From the NCBI GenBank assembly GCA_910586965.1, contig CAJUMF010000012.1, positions 1-64,000 on the forward strand: a DNA stretch of 64,000 nucleotides. Reading direction: 5' to 3'. The notes beneath the pieces are model-generated. The model saw only the letters and a program-made list of their open reading frames with translations, was not told the DNA's origin and searched no databases. Positions within the stretch are counted from its first letter, which is position 1. Each line of letters opens with the position of its first letter. Below are positions 51,150 through 60,485 of the stretch, one piece after another. The DNA is from an uncultured Dorea sp. Its GTDB lineage: Bacteria > Bacillota > Clostridia > Lachnospirales > Lachnospiraceae. A program made the translations under genes and the position numbers.

Positions 51150-52416
51150 CGTCTGTATCTCCGTCCTGTGAATCTTCGTCATCTCCGCCACCATCTCCGC
51201 CGTCAGAAGAAACTTCACCGGAGTCTCCTTCAGAGGATTTTCCGGCATCCGTTCCTTCCGCTGTCTCAGGCGCCGCAGTCCCGAGCACACGGGCAATATC
51301 TTTATCTGTCACAAAAGAATTGCCGCTGTATAAGAATAATATACTTGTAAATTTTGTTTTTTGCATAATCTCCTGTATACTTCCTTCATAAAGCGCCGGA
51401 TCAACGGCCACAATCTCCCGATAGTAGGGTACGAGAAATGGAATCAGACAGTTTGCAAAGGAATCCTTGAGGATAAGCAGTCTGTCTGTCGTATCCGCCG
51501 TCGTCCGAATATCGATCATCCCTGCATCTCCCCCTAAAAACAGGGAGTACTTATCCTCTTTTTCAAGCTTCATGCTGTCATAAAGCGTTGCGTATTTTTT
51601 CTTTGTATCCATATTCGACATTACTGTCCGGATACTGTTTTTTGTATTTTTCGGCACATAGATAGTAATGGAGTCCTCATATCCCTTTCCATATCCGCTT
51701 TGTTTTGCCAGAGTACCGATATAATCATTATTTACCACATAAGGGGTCAGCTCCGGCGCTTTCGATGTATCCAGCTCCATTGCCGCCGCAAGAGCCTCAT
51801 AACCATAATGCGCCCCCAAGGATGTCCAATTATTGTCTGTCCGATAATAGAGCTCTTCATCACTGTGCTTCATCAGGGCTTTGCTTACCTCCACCCAAGT
51901 TATCCCTGCGCCAAGACTTTCTCTTATCTTATCAAACTGCTTTGTCTGATCCAGCCCCACTGCATAGGCCGGCAGCTTCTCCGACTGAATATTGGCGGCA
52001 TTCGGCACAAGCATAAAATATATGGGTATATTATAATAGGTTCCGGCAAGCTCCTGAATCTTCTGTATATTTTCCCCCATCGCTTTCTCGTCCGGCACTG
52101 CAATCTTTTCCAGAAGATACTGTCCCTCTCCTTTGTAGATACCCTCGGATTTCCTCTTTCCAAATGTTGTCTGCACAGAAAAATGTATCCCCCGAAATAT
52201 GCTCTTCCCGCAAAAGCGCTTTGTAAAGTATTCCCCGTACTCTTCCATATATCCGCCGTCCAAGATTCCTTCCGCAGTCAGCTTCGGTCCCGGCACTTTC
52301 TTATCACCCAAAACCAGATTTAAAACACACAGCAATATAAGCAGTCCCAAAAATACAAGGGCTGTTATCTGTTTTGTAATTGTTTTTTTCCTCTTTTTTT
52401 TCTGTGATTGTTCCAT
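51136..52416 (-). CDS. DHHW/AlgX-like cell-surface protein
   Basis: 426 residues with an N-terminal membrane anchor (about 16-36). The extracytoplasmic domain has the motif YYRTDNNWTSLGAHYGYEA, the DHHW/AlgX-type acetylesterase/transferase signature. The tail of about 40 residues is low-complexity Asp/Gly/Ser/Glu. It sits 12 bp after an MBOAT gene, the classical partner that passes acyl groups through the membrane. It likely O-acetylates a surface or secreted polymer. Confidence 0.8.
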   Translation of the reverse strand: MEQSQKKKRKKTITKQITALVFLGLLILLCVLNLVLGDKKVPGPKLTAEGILDGGYMEEYGEYFTKRFCGKSIFRGIHFSVQTTFGKRKSEGIYKGEGQYLLEKIAVPDEKAMGENIQKIQELAGTYYNIPIYFMLVPNAANIQSEKLPAYAVGLDQTKQFDKIRESLGAGITWVEVSKALMKHSDEELYYRTDNNWTSLGAHYGYEALAAAMELDTSKAPELTPYVVNNDYIGTLAKQSGYGKGYEDSITIYVPKNTKNSIRTVMSNMDTKKKYATLYDSMKLEKEDKYSLFLGGDAGMIDIRTTADTTDRLLILKDSFANCLIPFLVPYYREIVAVDPALYEGSIQEIMQKTKFTSILFLYSGNSFVTDKDIARVLGTAAPETAEGTDAGKSSEGDSGEVSSDGGDGGGDDEDSQDGDTDDETE

Positions 52417-52428
52417 AAATGTATACTC

Positions 52429-53823
52429 CTAAAAATATATCATAGATCCTTCCCCGGCTCCTGAGATAATTCCTGCAATGCACAGTATAAACAACACTCC
52501 GTAAACAACACTGTTCAACACGGTCTGCCAGGGCTTGCCGCCGCTGACAAACTTTTCATATGCTCTATGGGCAAGCGGGGTTGAAAAAAGCAGCGCAAGC
52601 ACCCACAGCACTCCGTAATCAATCAGTATGGAAAATGCTCCCCCGCCTGCAAATCCCCCTCCGCCGCCTGCAAGCATAAAGCGCAGATAAGAAAATGCCC
52701 CTCCGACAGACTCACTGAAGAAAAATACCCAGCTCACCATCAAAAGTATCATGGTAAAAAACCATCGGACCATCTTCGGCAAATTTAAAAATCTCTGTCC
52801 AATCACAAATCCTTCCAAATACAAAAGAACTGCAAAATAGATTCCCCAAAAAATAAAGGTCAGATTCATGCCATGCCAGAACCCAATCAAAAGCCATGAT
52901 GCCAGCAGGCTTAAGAATCCCATCGTACCGCCCGGATTACCGCCGCAGAGCGGAAGATATACGTAGGAACAGAACCATTTCCAAAGGGTGGACATCCATC
53001 TGCTCCAGAAGTCCATGATTCCTGTAGATAAAAAAGGATAATTTACATTCTCCGGCAGCTCAAAGCCAAACATCCGCGCAAGTCCCGCCGCCATATCACA
53101 GTATCCCCCAAAAGAAAAAAAGATCTGAAATGCAAATGAAATGCAGCCAAGCCAGGCCCCCAGCACTGACATCCTGCCTGCCGGAAGTGCCTGTACCGTC
53201 TCAAATATCATCCTCATTCCCTCTCCTAATATCACCTTTTTGGAAAGTCCTCTCAAAAAAAGAAGGAGCCCGTCTGAAATCTTCCCTATAGATAATTTCC
53301 GCTCGTCAATCTGTTTTTCAAATTCACTTCCCGAAACAAGCGGACCTGCAATAATCTTTGGATACATCACGATCATAACCGCATATTTTACAATATCCTT
53401 CTGCGGCCTTATATCTTCTCTATAAATGTCGATAATATAAGCAATATTTTGAAGCATAAAAAAGGAAACGCCCATCGGTGCGAGAACATACCGGGTATCC
53501 GCCAGATTGCTGCCCCACATCTCCAACACCTGCCCGGTATATCTGCATACCGCCAGAAGGACAACATCTGCTCCTACCGTAACAGCCATAATATTTCTGG
53601 CGCGTTTCTTACGTTTTCGATTTTTATTTAAAAGTTTTCCGCCCATATAATTCCAGACGACCGACAAAAGCAGAATACCCGTATGAAAAAGGCCGCCCCA
53701 CGCATAGAAAAGTACACTAATTAAAACCAGCATAAGATTTTTGAATTTCGCTGGCGTAACATAATACAATATAATTGAAACCGGTAAAAAAGCAAATAGA
53801 AATATCGTGCTGTCAAATGTCAT
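52429..53823 (-). CDS. MBOAT O-acyltransferase (AlgI/PatA type)
   Basis: 464 residues with about 10-12 membrane spans. The MBOAT signature is in FWSRWMSTLWKWF...YVYLP, with the conserved His in FWHGMNLTFIFWG. It transfers acyl groups across the membrane to a partner esterase/transferase (here the DHHW protein). The 12-bp spacing to both neighbours makes the SGNH-MBOAT-DHHW set one operon. Confidence 0.92.
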   Translation of the reverse strand: MTFDSTIFLFAFLPVSIILYYVTPAKFKNLMLVLISVLFYAWGGLFHTGILLLSVVWNYMGGKLLNKNRKRKKRARNIMAVTVGADVVLLAVCRYTGQVLEMWGSNLADTRYVLAPMGVSFFMLQNIAYIIDIYREDIRPQKDIVKYAVMIVMYPKIIAGPLVSGSEFEKQIDERKLSIGKISDGLLLFLRGLSKKVILGEGMRMIFETVQALPAGRMSVLGAWLGCISFAFQIFFSFGGYCDMAAGLARMFGFELPENVNYPFLSTGIMDFWSRWMSTLWKWFCSYVYLPLCGGNPGGTMGFLSLLASWLLIGFWHGMNLTFIFWGIYFAVLLYLEGFVIGQRFLNLPKMVRWFFTMILLMVSWVFFFSESVGGAFSYLRFMLAGGGGGFAGGGAFSILIDYGVLWVLALLFSTPLAHRAYEKFVSGGKPWQTVLNSVVYGVLFILCIAGIISGAGEGSMIYF

Positions 53824-53835
53824 ATCCTCTGCTCC

Positions 53836-54651
53836 TTAAAGCTCTGCCACCTGCACCGCGCGCTTGATCCACGCAGTATAGTATCTTTGCCTCATTCGTT
53901 TTCCGTCATCTTTATAACAATCTTCCTTCACCAAGTCGCTGTTATCGACAAATACTGCCCCCGCTTCTTTACAGACTTTCTCAAGCCGTTCATTGTATTC
54001 CGGAATATCTGCAAGACCTTCTGCCTCCTCAATCGCTTTCTGCTGCACCGGCAGTATACTGTTCACATAGATCTTCGTATTCGGAAGCATGTCCTTCACC
54101 TGATTTAAAAATGCAGCATAATCCTCCTCGAAAATAGCCGCTCCTCCATCTTCCAGTGCTGCATCATTCGCACCTAAAAGCAAAAAGATCACCTGAGGAT
54201 TTTTCTCTGTCGCCGCCTGAAGATTCTCGGCAACACCTGTCCCATCAAGATCATGAACACAAGAAGATTCCCTGGCCAGAACAAAAGATTCCCCTAAAAC
54301 CTCTTGTTCATATACACCTTGAGCAGTAAAATCGCCTAAGATCAAAGCATTCTCAAACTTCTCACTATTCGGCCGTTTGTTTCTTTCTTCTAACTCCCGT
54401 GCCTCTTTTTCTTCCAGTGCCGACACCTCTTTTTCCACATCGCTGACCTTCACTTTATTAAGTGCTTCCAGCTTCTCTACTCCTTTTGTGATATCCGGCC
54501 GGGGATTCATCGACTTTACTCCTACAACAGCCGCACCAGCCAGAAAAAGAACAGCAACTAACACAATTGCCATCTTAAGAACCTTATCTTCACTGCTCTG
54601 TCTCGAATGTCTTTTCTTCCTTTTATTTTCTGTACGCTGATTCCTTGCCAT
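53836..54651 (-). CDS. SGNH-fold protein lacking catalytic Ser and His
   Basis: 271 residues with an N-terminal basic stretch and one membrane anchor (about 27-45), then a linker helix and an SGNH/GDSL-like domain. Block I reads ILGDFTAQG (106-108 GDF) where GDS is expected. Block III GAND (160-163) is kept. The DxxH block near 255 reads DDGKRMRQ without the His. Two of the catalytic residues are missing, so it may be a binding or scaffold partner in the MBOAT system. The start at 54651 follows GGAG by nine bases. Confidence 0.75.
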   Translation of the reverse strand: MARNQRTENKRKKRHSRQSSEDKVLKMAIVLVAVLFLAGAAVVGVKSMNPRPDITKGVEKLEALNKVKVSDVEKEVSALEEKEARELEERNKRPNSEKFENALILGDFTAQGVYEQEVLGESFVLARESSCVHDLDGTGVAENLQAATEKNPQVIFLLLGANDAALEDGGAAIFEEDYAAFLNQVKDMLPNTKIYVNSILPVQQKAIEEAEGLADIPEYNERLEKVCKEAGAVFVDNSDLVKEDCYKDDGKRMRQRYYTAWIKRAVQVAEL

Positions 54652-54743
54652 ATCATCCGACTCCAACATCTAATCTAATATATAAGATATTGTACTGTTT
54701 CTGTCAATAAAAGTCAAATTATGATGCATTCTTATGAAAAGAC

Positions 54744-54752
54744 TGTTATAAT
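54744..54752 (+). promoter_or_regulatory. Extended -10 promoter of DUF5721 gene
   Basis: TG-T-TATAAT (54744-54752), then AAGGAG before the ATG. Confidence 0.55.
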
Positions 54753-54773
54753 TCTAAAGAAGGAGTTTTTACA

Positions 54774-55250
54774 ATGATCATATTTAATTTAAAAACAAAA
54801 AACTGTATGCAGCATCTCCTGCTAAAAACAACTTTTGATTCTTTCTCACTCATAGAAGGCGAGATTACCACTTACAATACCTTCCATGTTGACGGATATC
54901 TCCATAAAAGATTCTTTGAAGATGCTCCCGCAAAAGAATATTCTTCATGGGGTGACTTAAGAGAATTTTGCTTCCAGATTATCCGCGGAAAACGAACGCC
55001 ATTGAATTTCCGGTTTATTCTCTCACTGCCCAGGAATGATTTTGAAGAATTCCTCCATCAACATGAAGTATCTTCTTTCCGTCCTTCAGATATTCAGGGA
55101 CTCTATCTAAACTTTAAATACGACGGAACCAATCTGAAGTGTGTGACAGGTACCTCCCTGTCTCTATTTACCATGGATAAAACTCTCGAAGATACCTGGG
55201 ATCATTTCGCAAGGGAATTCTTCTTAAAGCAGGAAATTGATTTTGAGTAA
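54774..55250 (+). CDS. DUF5721 family protein
   Basis: 158 residues, soluble, alpha/beta. The sequence around LLLKTTFDSFSLIEGEITTYNTFHVDG and the ending DTWDHFAREFF match the DUF5721 family, known mainly from Lachnospiraceae. Function unknown. It has its own promoter and AAGGAG site, and stands alone between genes of the opposite strand. Confidence 0.8.
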   Translation: MIIFNLKTKNCMQHLLLKTTFDSFSLIEGEITTYNTFHVDGYLHKRFFEDAPAKEYSSWGDLREFCFQIIRGKRTPLNFRFILSLPRNDFEEFLHQHEVSSFRPSDIQGLYLNFKYDGTNLKCVTGTSLSLFTMDKTLEDTWDHFAREFFLKQEIDFE

Positions 55251-55307
55251 TTCTATATCTAAAATAAGGCAGACATATTTCGTGTCTGCCCTTATTTTAT
55301 ACATATG

Positions 55308-56234
55308 CTAATCCATCTTGTATACCCACATGGATTTAATCTGATCCTTAATTTTAGAATACTTCCATGTCTTATCGCTATTCTTTTGACTAAAGGGATC
55401 GTTCACTTTTACTTTTCCATTCTTATACTTCGTCAGTACAATAAAATGTCCCTTTTTCGTAAAATCTCCAGGACCCACACTGCAAATGATCGGATGCCCT
55501 GCTTTCAGTTCTTTGGATACAAAATCTTCTGAAACATCTCCGCCGTAAGAAGTTATCCCCCAGTGTTTTGCAGCCTCGCTCATAAGCTCCCAGTATGTGT
55601 TGTTATTCTCATCGATATACCCTTTTTTCTCACTGTACCTGGCAACCTTCACAGGCGTCACGGATGCATCTCCGGTCAAGCCTGAAATCACCATCGACAT
55701 AGCAGTCGGCCCGCAGCCGCAACTGGCTATAAATCCCGTACCATAAGACGCATGTCCCCACCTTTCATCCCACTGGAGAAGCTGGGGGATTTCTCCTTTT
55801 TTGAGGTCATCACTCACGACTTTAGCCGCCGGATTATTTTTATTTTCAGCAAAATGCTCAACAAAATCTACGGTCTCTTTATTCTTCTTGAGAAGAGATG
55901 TTATATCCTCCGGGTATCCTGCCTGCCTTGCCTCTTCTCTTACACGCTTTATTCTTTCCTTCAGAGTCTCCTGGTCCGCCGCGGTACCGATGGCAGATTC
56001 TTCCATCTTCTTCGCAGCATCAGCAGAAACCTGTTCCTTCTGTCCCTTCTGCTCTGTCTTCGCAGCATCAGCCGCCGCCTTTTTTTGCTCAGCAGCTTTT
56101 GAATTATACGTAACCACCAGAACAATCAGCAAAATAACCAAAACGCCACACATGTAGAGCTGTCTTTTTACTTCCTGTCTCCTCTTTCGGTTTCTTATTC
56201 TCTGGCGTTCTTTAGGTGTAATATGTTCTCTCAT
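55308..56234 (-). CDS. Membrane-anchored C39-like cysteine peptidase
   Basis: 308 residues with a basic N-terminus, one membrane segment (about 27-43) and an Ala/Lys/Gln-rich linker. The catalytic domain has Cys in SCGCGPTAMSM and His in KKGHFIVLTKY, with Asp in VNDPFSQ. This is the C39/peptidase_C39_2 type, probably active outside the membrane on peptides or cell-wall proteins. I start at the ATG at 56234 behind GGAGAGG. Confidence 0.85.
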   Translation of the reverse strand: MREHITPKERQRIRNRKRRQEVKRQLYMCGVLVILLIVLVVTYNSKAAEQKKAAADAAKTEQKGQKEQVSADAAKKMEESAIGTAADQETLKERIKRVREEARQAGYPEDITSLLKKNKETVDFVEHFAENKNNPAAKVVSDDLKKGEIPQLLQWDERWGHASYGTGFIASCGCGPTAMSMVISGLTGDASVTPVKVARYSEKKGYIDENNNTYWELMSEAAKHWGITSYGGDVSEDFVSKELKAGHPIICSVGPGDFTKKGHFIVLTKYKNGKVKVNDPFSQKNSDKTWKYSKIKDQIKSMWVYKMD

Positions 56235-56353
56235 ATCATCTTCCTCTCCTGCTCGCAGATTATTATACAATATACCTTTCCTGAATACAACTTTTAAAAC
56301 TTATAATATTCTTAATTTTTTATCTCTTCCCTTTGCCGTACTTACCCATTTTC

Positions 56354-56382
56354 TTGCCATTTATCTCCGCGTGTGATATATT
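56354..56382 (+). promoter_or_regulatory. Promoter of the esterase/ATP-grasp operon
   Basis: -35 TTGCCA (56354-56359), 17-bp spacer, -10 TATATT (56377-56382); GGGAGGTG follows before the first gene. Confidence 0.75.
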
Positions 56383-56417
56383 TTGAGTGTAGACATTTCA
56401 GGGAGGTGTTTATTATT

Positions 56418-57179
56418 ATGGTAAATACATGGGACATAACGATACCGGAACTGACAGACAAAGAGACACGAAAAGCATATATATATCTTCCGGATGATTA
56501 TAAGTACGAAACTTCAAAAAAATATCCTGTTCTCTACATGTTTGACGGACATAATGTTTTTTTTGATTCCCATGCTACTTATGGAAAGTGCTGGGGAATG
56601 AAGGAATATATGGATGATACGGCCACTCCTCTTATCATTGTTGCTATAGAGTGTAATCACAGCCCGGATTTCGGAAGACTGAAAGAATATTCGCCCTTCG
56701 ATTTTTCCGCTCCCCAGTTTGGGAGAATCACCGGAAAAGGGAATATAACAATGGACTGGTTCATACATACCCTAAAACCAGAAATTGACAAAACCTACCG
56801 CACGCTTTCCGGCAGAGAACACACTTTTATTGCAGGAAGTTCCATGGGCGGGCTTATGAGTCTCTATGCAGTCCTCGAATATAACCATATATTCTCAAGG
56901 GCAGGTGTTCTCTCCCCCTCACTCTGGACAAACTTCCGGGAAATCGAACGAATGATCCGGACTGCCCGCATAAAAAAAGATACCGTTATCTATATGGATT
57001 ACGGCGAGGAAGAGATGGGCTCACATCCCGGTATGAGACAACTTTTCAAACGAACATGCGATATGTTGCTCGACAAGCACATTCTTCTGACAGACCGGCT
57101 AATCCCCGGCGGAACTCACTGTGAGGCAAGCTGGGAAAAACAGCTTCCTTTTCTCATTCACACACTGATGTATCAGTAA
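56418..57179 (+). CDS. Esterase (putative esterase family, alpha/beta hydrolase)
   Basis: 253 residues of the esterase-D/Fes-like alpha/beta hydrolase family (PF00756 type). Nucleophile Ser in AGSSMGGLMS, a YPVLYMFDGHNVF front end, and His in GGTHCEASW. No signal peptide. It is the first of three plus-strand genes with a second esterase and an ATP-grasp enzyme. Substrate unknown. Confidence 0.85.
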   Translation: MVNTWDITIPELTDKETRKAYIYLPDDYKYETSKKYPVLYMFDGHNVFFDSHATYGKCWGMKEYMDDTATPLIIVAIECNHSPDFGRLKEYSPFDFSAPQFGRITGKGNITMDWFIHTLKPEIDKTYRTLSGREHTFIAGSSMGGLMSLYAVLEYNHIFSRAGVLSPSLWTNFREIERMIRTARIKKDTVIYMDYGEEEMGSHPGMRQLFKRTCDMLLDKHILLTDRLIPGGTHCEASWEKQLPFLIHTLMYQ

Positions 57180-57194
57180 AAGAAAGGCGATCAT

Positions 57195-57953
57195 ATGAAA
57201 ACAGATTATTTTAAACACTACAGCCCGGCACTCGGGCGGGATATGGAATGTAAAATCTACGGACATGCAGGACGGCCTGTAATTTATATTCCCTGCCAGG
57301 ACGGCAGATTTTATGACTTTGAAAATTTTAAGATGACAGACGCGTGGGCGCCATGGATTGACTCGGGACAGGTTATGATCATTTCTATTGACACGATAGA
57401 TAAAGAAACCTGGTCAAACAAATGGGATGATCCCCGGCAGCGTATCTGCCGCTATGAAGATTGGATTCGCTACATCTCTGACGAATTGGTTCCTTTCGTG
57501 CGCAATATTACGAATGAACGCAACGGTTGGGAAGGTTATCCCGGTGTAATGGTGACCGGCTGCAGTCTTGGTGCCACCCATGCTGCCAACCTTTTCTTCC
57601 GCCGTCCTGATCTGTTTGACGGATTGTTGGCATTGAGCGGAATCTATTCCGCAGAATATGGATTTGACTGTTATATGGACGGGCTTGTCTACAATAACTC
57701 GCCGCTCCATTATCTTCCCAATATGCCCAAAGATCATCCTTACATCGACCTGTATAACCGTAAAAAAGCGATTATCTGTGTAGGTCTTGGAGCATGGGAG
57801 ATTCCTGATTCCACCAGGCAGCTCCATCATGTCTTAATGGACAAAGGCATCAACGCATGGGTAGATTATTGGGGATATGACTGTTCTCATGACTGGTACT
57901 GGTGGTACAAACAGGTAGATTACTTTGTACCATACCTTCTCGGACAAATGTAA
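57195..57953 (+). CDS. Second esterase-family alpha/beta hydrolase
   Basis: 252 residues. Nucleophile Ser in VTGCSLGATHAANLFF, His in YDCSHDWYWWYKQ near the end. It has the same esterase superfamily fold as its upstream neighbour but little similarity in detail. The gap to the first gene is 15 bp and the next gene follows after 36 bp, so these are one operon. Confidence 0.8.
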   Translation: MKTDYFKHYSPALGRDMECKIYGHAGRPVIYIPCQDGRFYDFENFKMTDAWAPWIDSGQVMIISIDTIDKETWSNKWDDPRQRICRYEDWIRYISDELVPFVRNITNERNGWEGYPGVMVTGCSLGATHAANLFFRRPDLFDGLLALSGIYSAEYGFDCYMDGLVYNNSPLHYLPNMPKDHPYIDLYNRKKAIICVGLGAWEIPDSTRQLHHVLMDKGINAWVDYWGYDCSHDWYWWYKQVDYFVPYLLGQM

Positions 57954-57989
57954 AGCAAAATTTTATAATAATACCAAGGAGAATCTTTT

Positions 57990-59192
57990 ATGAAAAATTT
58001 TATCTTTATCTCCCCTAATTTTCCTACAAATTATTGGTTGTTCTGCAGGGAGTTAAAAAACAACGGAATGAATGTTCTTGGAATCGGTGACCAGCCCTTT
58101 GATGAGCTCTCCGATGATTTAAAGAACAGCTTAAACGAATATTACAAGGTCAGCAGCTTAGAAAACTATGAAGAAGTGTACCGAGGTGTTGCTTTCTTGA
58201 TCTTTAAACATGGAAAGATTGATTGGTTAGAATCCAACAATGAATACTGGCTTGAGCAGGATGCGCGCCTTCGCACGGAATTCCACATTACCAGCGGCTT
58301 TCAGGTTGAGGATATGCCGAGGATCAAATACAAGTCAAAGATGAAAGAATACTACCAAAAGGCCGGCATTCCTACAGCTCGTTACCATCTGGTGGATGAT
58401 TTGGACGGATGCAGAGCATTCATTGAAGAAGTAGGCTATCCTGTGGTTGCCAAACCGGACAACGGTGTCGGCGCCTCTCATACATTCAAGCTCCAAAGTG
58501 ATGCCGAGTTAGCTTCATTCTTTGAGGCTATGCTGCCAGGCGTCACCTACATTATGGAAGAATTCATTGACGGTGAAGTGTGTTCCTACGATGCCGTCAT
58601 AGACTCCAACGGAGAGCCCATGTTCGAAACCGGCAATGTTACCCCTTACTCGATCATGGATATTGTAAATCAAGGGGGAAATCTTGTGTACTACATTGTA
58701 AAAACACTTTCTCCTGATGTAAAAGATGCAGGACGCAGGACTGTTAAAAGCTTCGGCGTAAAAAACCGCTTTATACACTTCGAATTTTTCCGCCTTCTAA
58801 AAGCTCACAAAGGGCTTGGAAAAAAAGGCGACGTTATCGCCCTGGAAGTAAACATGCGCCCATGCGGCGGCTTTACCCCTGACATGATCAACTTCAGCCA
58901 CAACACAAACATATATAAAATATGGGCCGACATGATTGCGTTCGACCACTCTACAATACCGGCCGGGAAAGACTGTTTCTGCGCTTATGCCGGACGCCGG
59001 GACGGCAAAGATTTTGCTCTGAGCCACGAAGAGATACTGGAAAAATACAATGGCTGTCTAAAGATGGTGGACCGCATCCCGGATGTACTCTCCGGAGCTA
59101 TGGGAAATCAGATGTATGTTGCCACTTTTCCCTCCAGAACAAAGATGGATGCATTTTACAATGATGTACTGGGATACAAAAAAGAGAGTTAA
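57990..59192 (+). CDS. ATP-grasp carboxylate-amine ligase-like protein
   Basis: 400 residues with an N-terminal pre-ATP-grasp domain and an ATP-grasp core (YPVVAKPDNGVGASHTFKL, IMEEFIDGEVCSYDAVID, ALEVNMRPCGGF). Such enzymes join a carboxylate to an amine or thiol through an acylphosphate. The neighbours (two esterases) suggest synthesis and trimming of one small molecule or conjugate. Substrate unknown. Confidence 0.82.
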   Translation: MKNFIFISPNFPTNYWLFCRELKNNGMNVLGIGDQPFDELSDDLKNSLNEYYKVSSLENYEEVYRGVAFLIFKHGKIDWLESNNEYWLEQDARLRTEFHITSGFQVEDMPRIKYKSKMKEYYQKAGIPTARYHLVDDLDGCRAFIEEVGYPVVAKPDNGVGASHTFKLQSDAELASFFEAMLPGVTYIMEEFIDGEVCSYDAVIDSNGEPMFETGNVTPYSIMDIVNQGGNLVYYIVKTLSPDVKDAGRRTVKSFGVKNRFIHFEFFRLLKAHKGLGKKGDVIALEVNMRPCGGFTPDMINFSHNTNIYKIWADMIAFDHSTIPAGKDCFCAYAGRRDGKDFALSHEEILEKYNGCLKMVDRIPDVLSGAMGNQMYVATFPSRTKMDAFYNDVLGYKKES

Positions 59193-59197
59193 AAAAA

Positions 59198-59243
59198 TGC
59201 CGCAAACGCATTCCGAAAAAATGTTTTGCGGCACTCTTTTTCT
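59198..59243 (+). terminator. Terminator of the ATP-grasp operon
   Basis: TGCCGCAAA pairs with TTTGCGGCA, extended by CGCATT/AATG, followed by CTCTTTTTCT. Confidence 0.8.
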
Positions 59244-59249
59244 ATCTCA

Positions 59250-59696
59250 TTACAAAGTTTCCGAGTCAAGAATAATAGTAAACGGCCCGTCATTTACAAG
59301 ACTTACTTTCATATCTGCTCCGAATTCTCCCCTCTCCACTACAGACACTTGTTCCTTACACTTCTCAATAATATACTCATACATCTTTGCTGCATCTTCC
59401 GGCGCTCCTGCCTCAATAAAGCTTGGTCGGTTTCCCTTTTTGCAATTGGCGTACAACGTAAACTGAGAGATGAGAAGCAATTCTCCGCCTACACTGTCCA
59501 GTGACAAATTCGTCTTTCCGTTTTCATCTTCAAAGATGCGGAGTCCCAGCATCTTTTTTACCATCCTGTCAGCAATCTCCCTTGTATCGGAATCACTGAC
59601 ACCGATAAGCACCATGAATCCTCTGCCAATCTTTCCCAGCGTCTCTCCATCTACTTTAACTTCACTTTCTGACACTCTCTGAATCACAAATCTCAT
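59250..59696 (-). CDS. dtd: D-aminoacyl-tRNA deacylase
   Basis: 148 residues; hydrolyses D-amino acids mischarged on tRNA. The N-terminus MRFVIQRVSESEVKVDGE, SQFTLYANCKKGNRPSF and the cis-Gly/Pro motif near the end (NDGPFT, where NGPVT is usual) identify it. Length normal. It follows the ABC transporter genes on the same strand by three bases. Confidence 0.95.
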   Translation of the reverse strand: MRFVIQRVSESEVKVDGETLGKIGRGFMVLIGVSDSDTREIADRMVKKMLGLRIFEDENGKTNLSLDSVGGELLLISQFTLYANCKKGNRPSFIEAGAPEDAAKMYEYIIEKCKEQVSVVERGEFGADMKVSLVNDGPFTIILDSETL

Positions 59697-59699
59697 ATT

Positions 59700-60485
59700 C
59701 TACAATCCTCTTTTCTGATATATGTGCTTTTCCAGTTTCCGAAAGACAATCTGGTCAATCAATATCCCTATAAGTACAATGACGATCATCACAAGCATTA
59801 CCTGATTGATATCCGCAAGGTTCCTGCCTTCAATCAATGTCTGTCCCAGCCCGATACAGGTAGTCATCACTTCTCCTGACATAAGCGCACGCCATGCAAA
59901 AGACCATCCCTGCTTCAATCCTGAGACTAATTCCGGCAGACTGGCAGGCAGGATAACCTCCCGGTATATCTGTCTGGAATTGGCCCCCATCGTCAATGCC
60001 GCTTTTTTATAAATCTTCGGGACATTATGAATTGCATTATCCGCTGCAATAGCCATACTGAACGCAGAACCCATGACCACGACAAAGATGATCGCCTGCT
60101 GCGTCAATCCGAACCAGAGAATGGAAAACGGAACCCAGCAGACGCTGGGCAAAGTCTGCACACCCATCACCAACGGCCGCAAGTTCCGATGCAGATAATC
60201 AAAATGATTCATGAGAAATCCCAGAAAACACCCAAGTACAACTGAGATCACATACCCCGAAACACCTCTTAAGATGCTGTAGCCAACTGCTTTAATAAGA
60301 GAGGCATCTGCCAACAAAAGATACAGACTTTTTACGACTCCTGACGGTGACGGCATCGCATACGGCTTCCATATCGAAAGGATATCAACGCCTATCACAT
60401 ACAACACCTGCCAAAGCAGCAGCACGCCACCCAAAAAGATAAGCTCTGACATAAATTTTGTGCGAAATACACCTTTTGTTTTCAT
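59700..60485 (-). CDS. ABC transporter permease (sulfonate/nitrate/taurine type)
   Basis: 261 residues with six likely membrane spans and the EAA-like loop GANSRQIYREVILPASLPELVSGLK partly visible. It belongs to the SsuC/TauC/NrtB family. The ATG at 60485 overlaps the ATPase stop as ATGA. It completes a transporter with the two genes upstream. Confidence 0.9.
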   Translation of the reverse strand: MKTKGVFRTKFMSELIFLGGVLLLWQVLYVIGVDILSIWKPYAMPSPSGVVKSLYLLLADASLIKAVGYSILRGVSGYVISVVLGCFLGFLMNHFDYLHRNLRPLVMGVQTLPSVCWVPFSILWFGLTQQAIIFVVVMGSAFSMAIAADNAIHNVPKIYKKAALTMGANSRQIYREVILPASLPELVSGLKQGWSFAWRALMSGEVMTTCIGLGQTLIEGRNLADINQVMLVMIVIVLIGILIDQIVFRKLEKHIYQKRGL

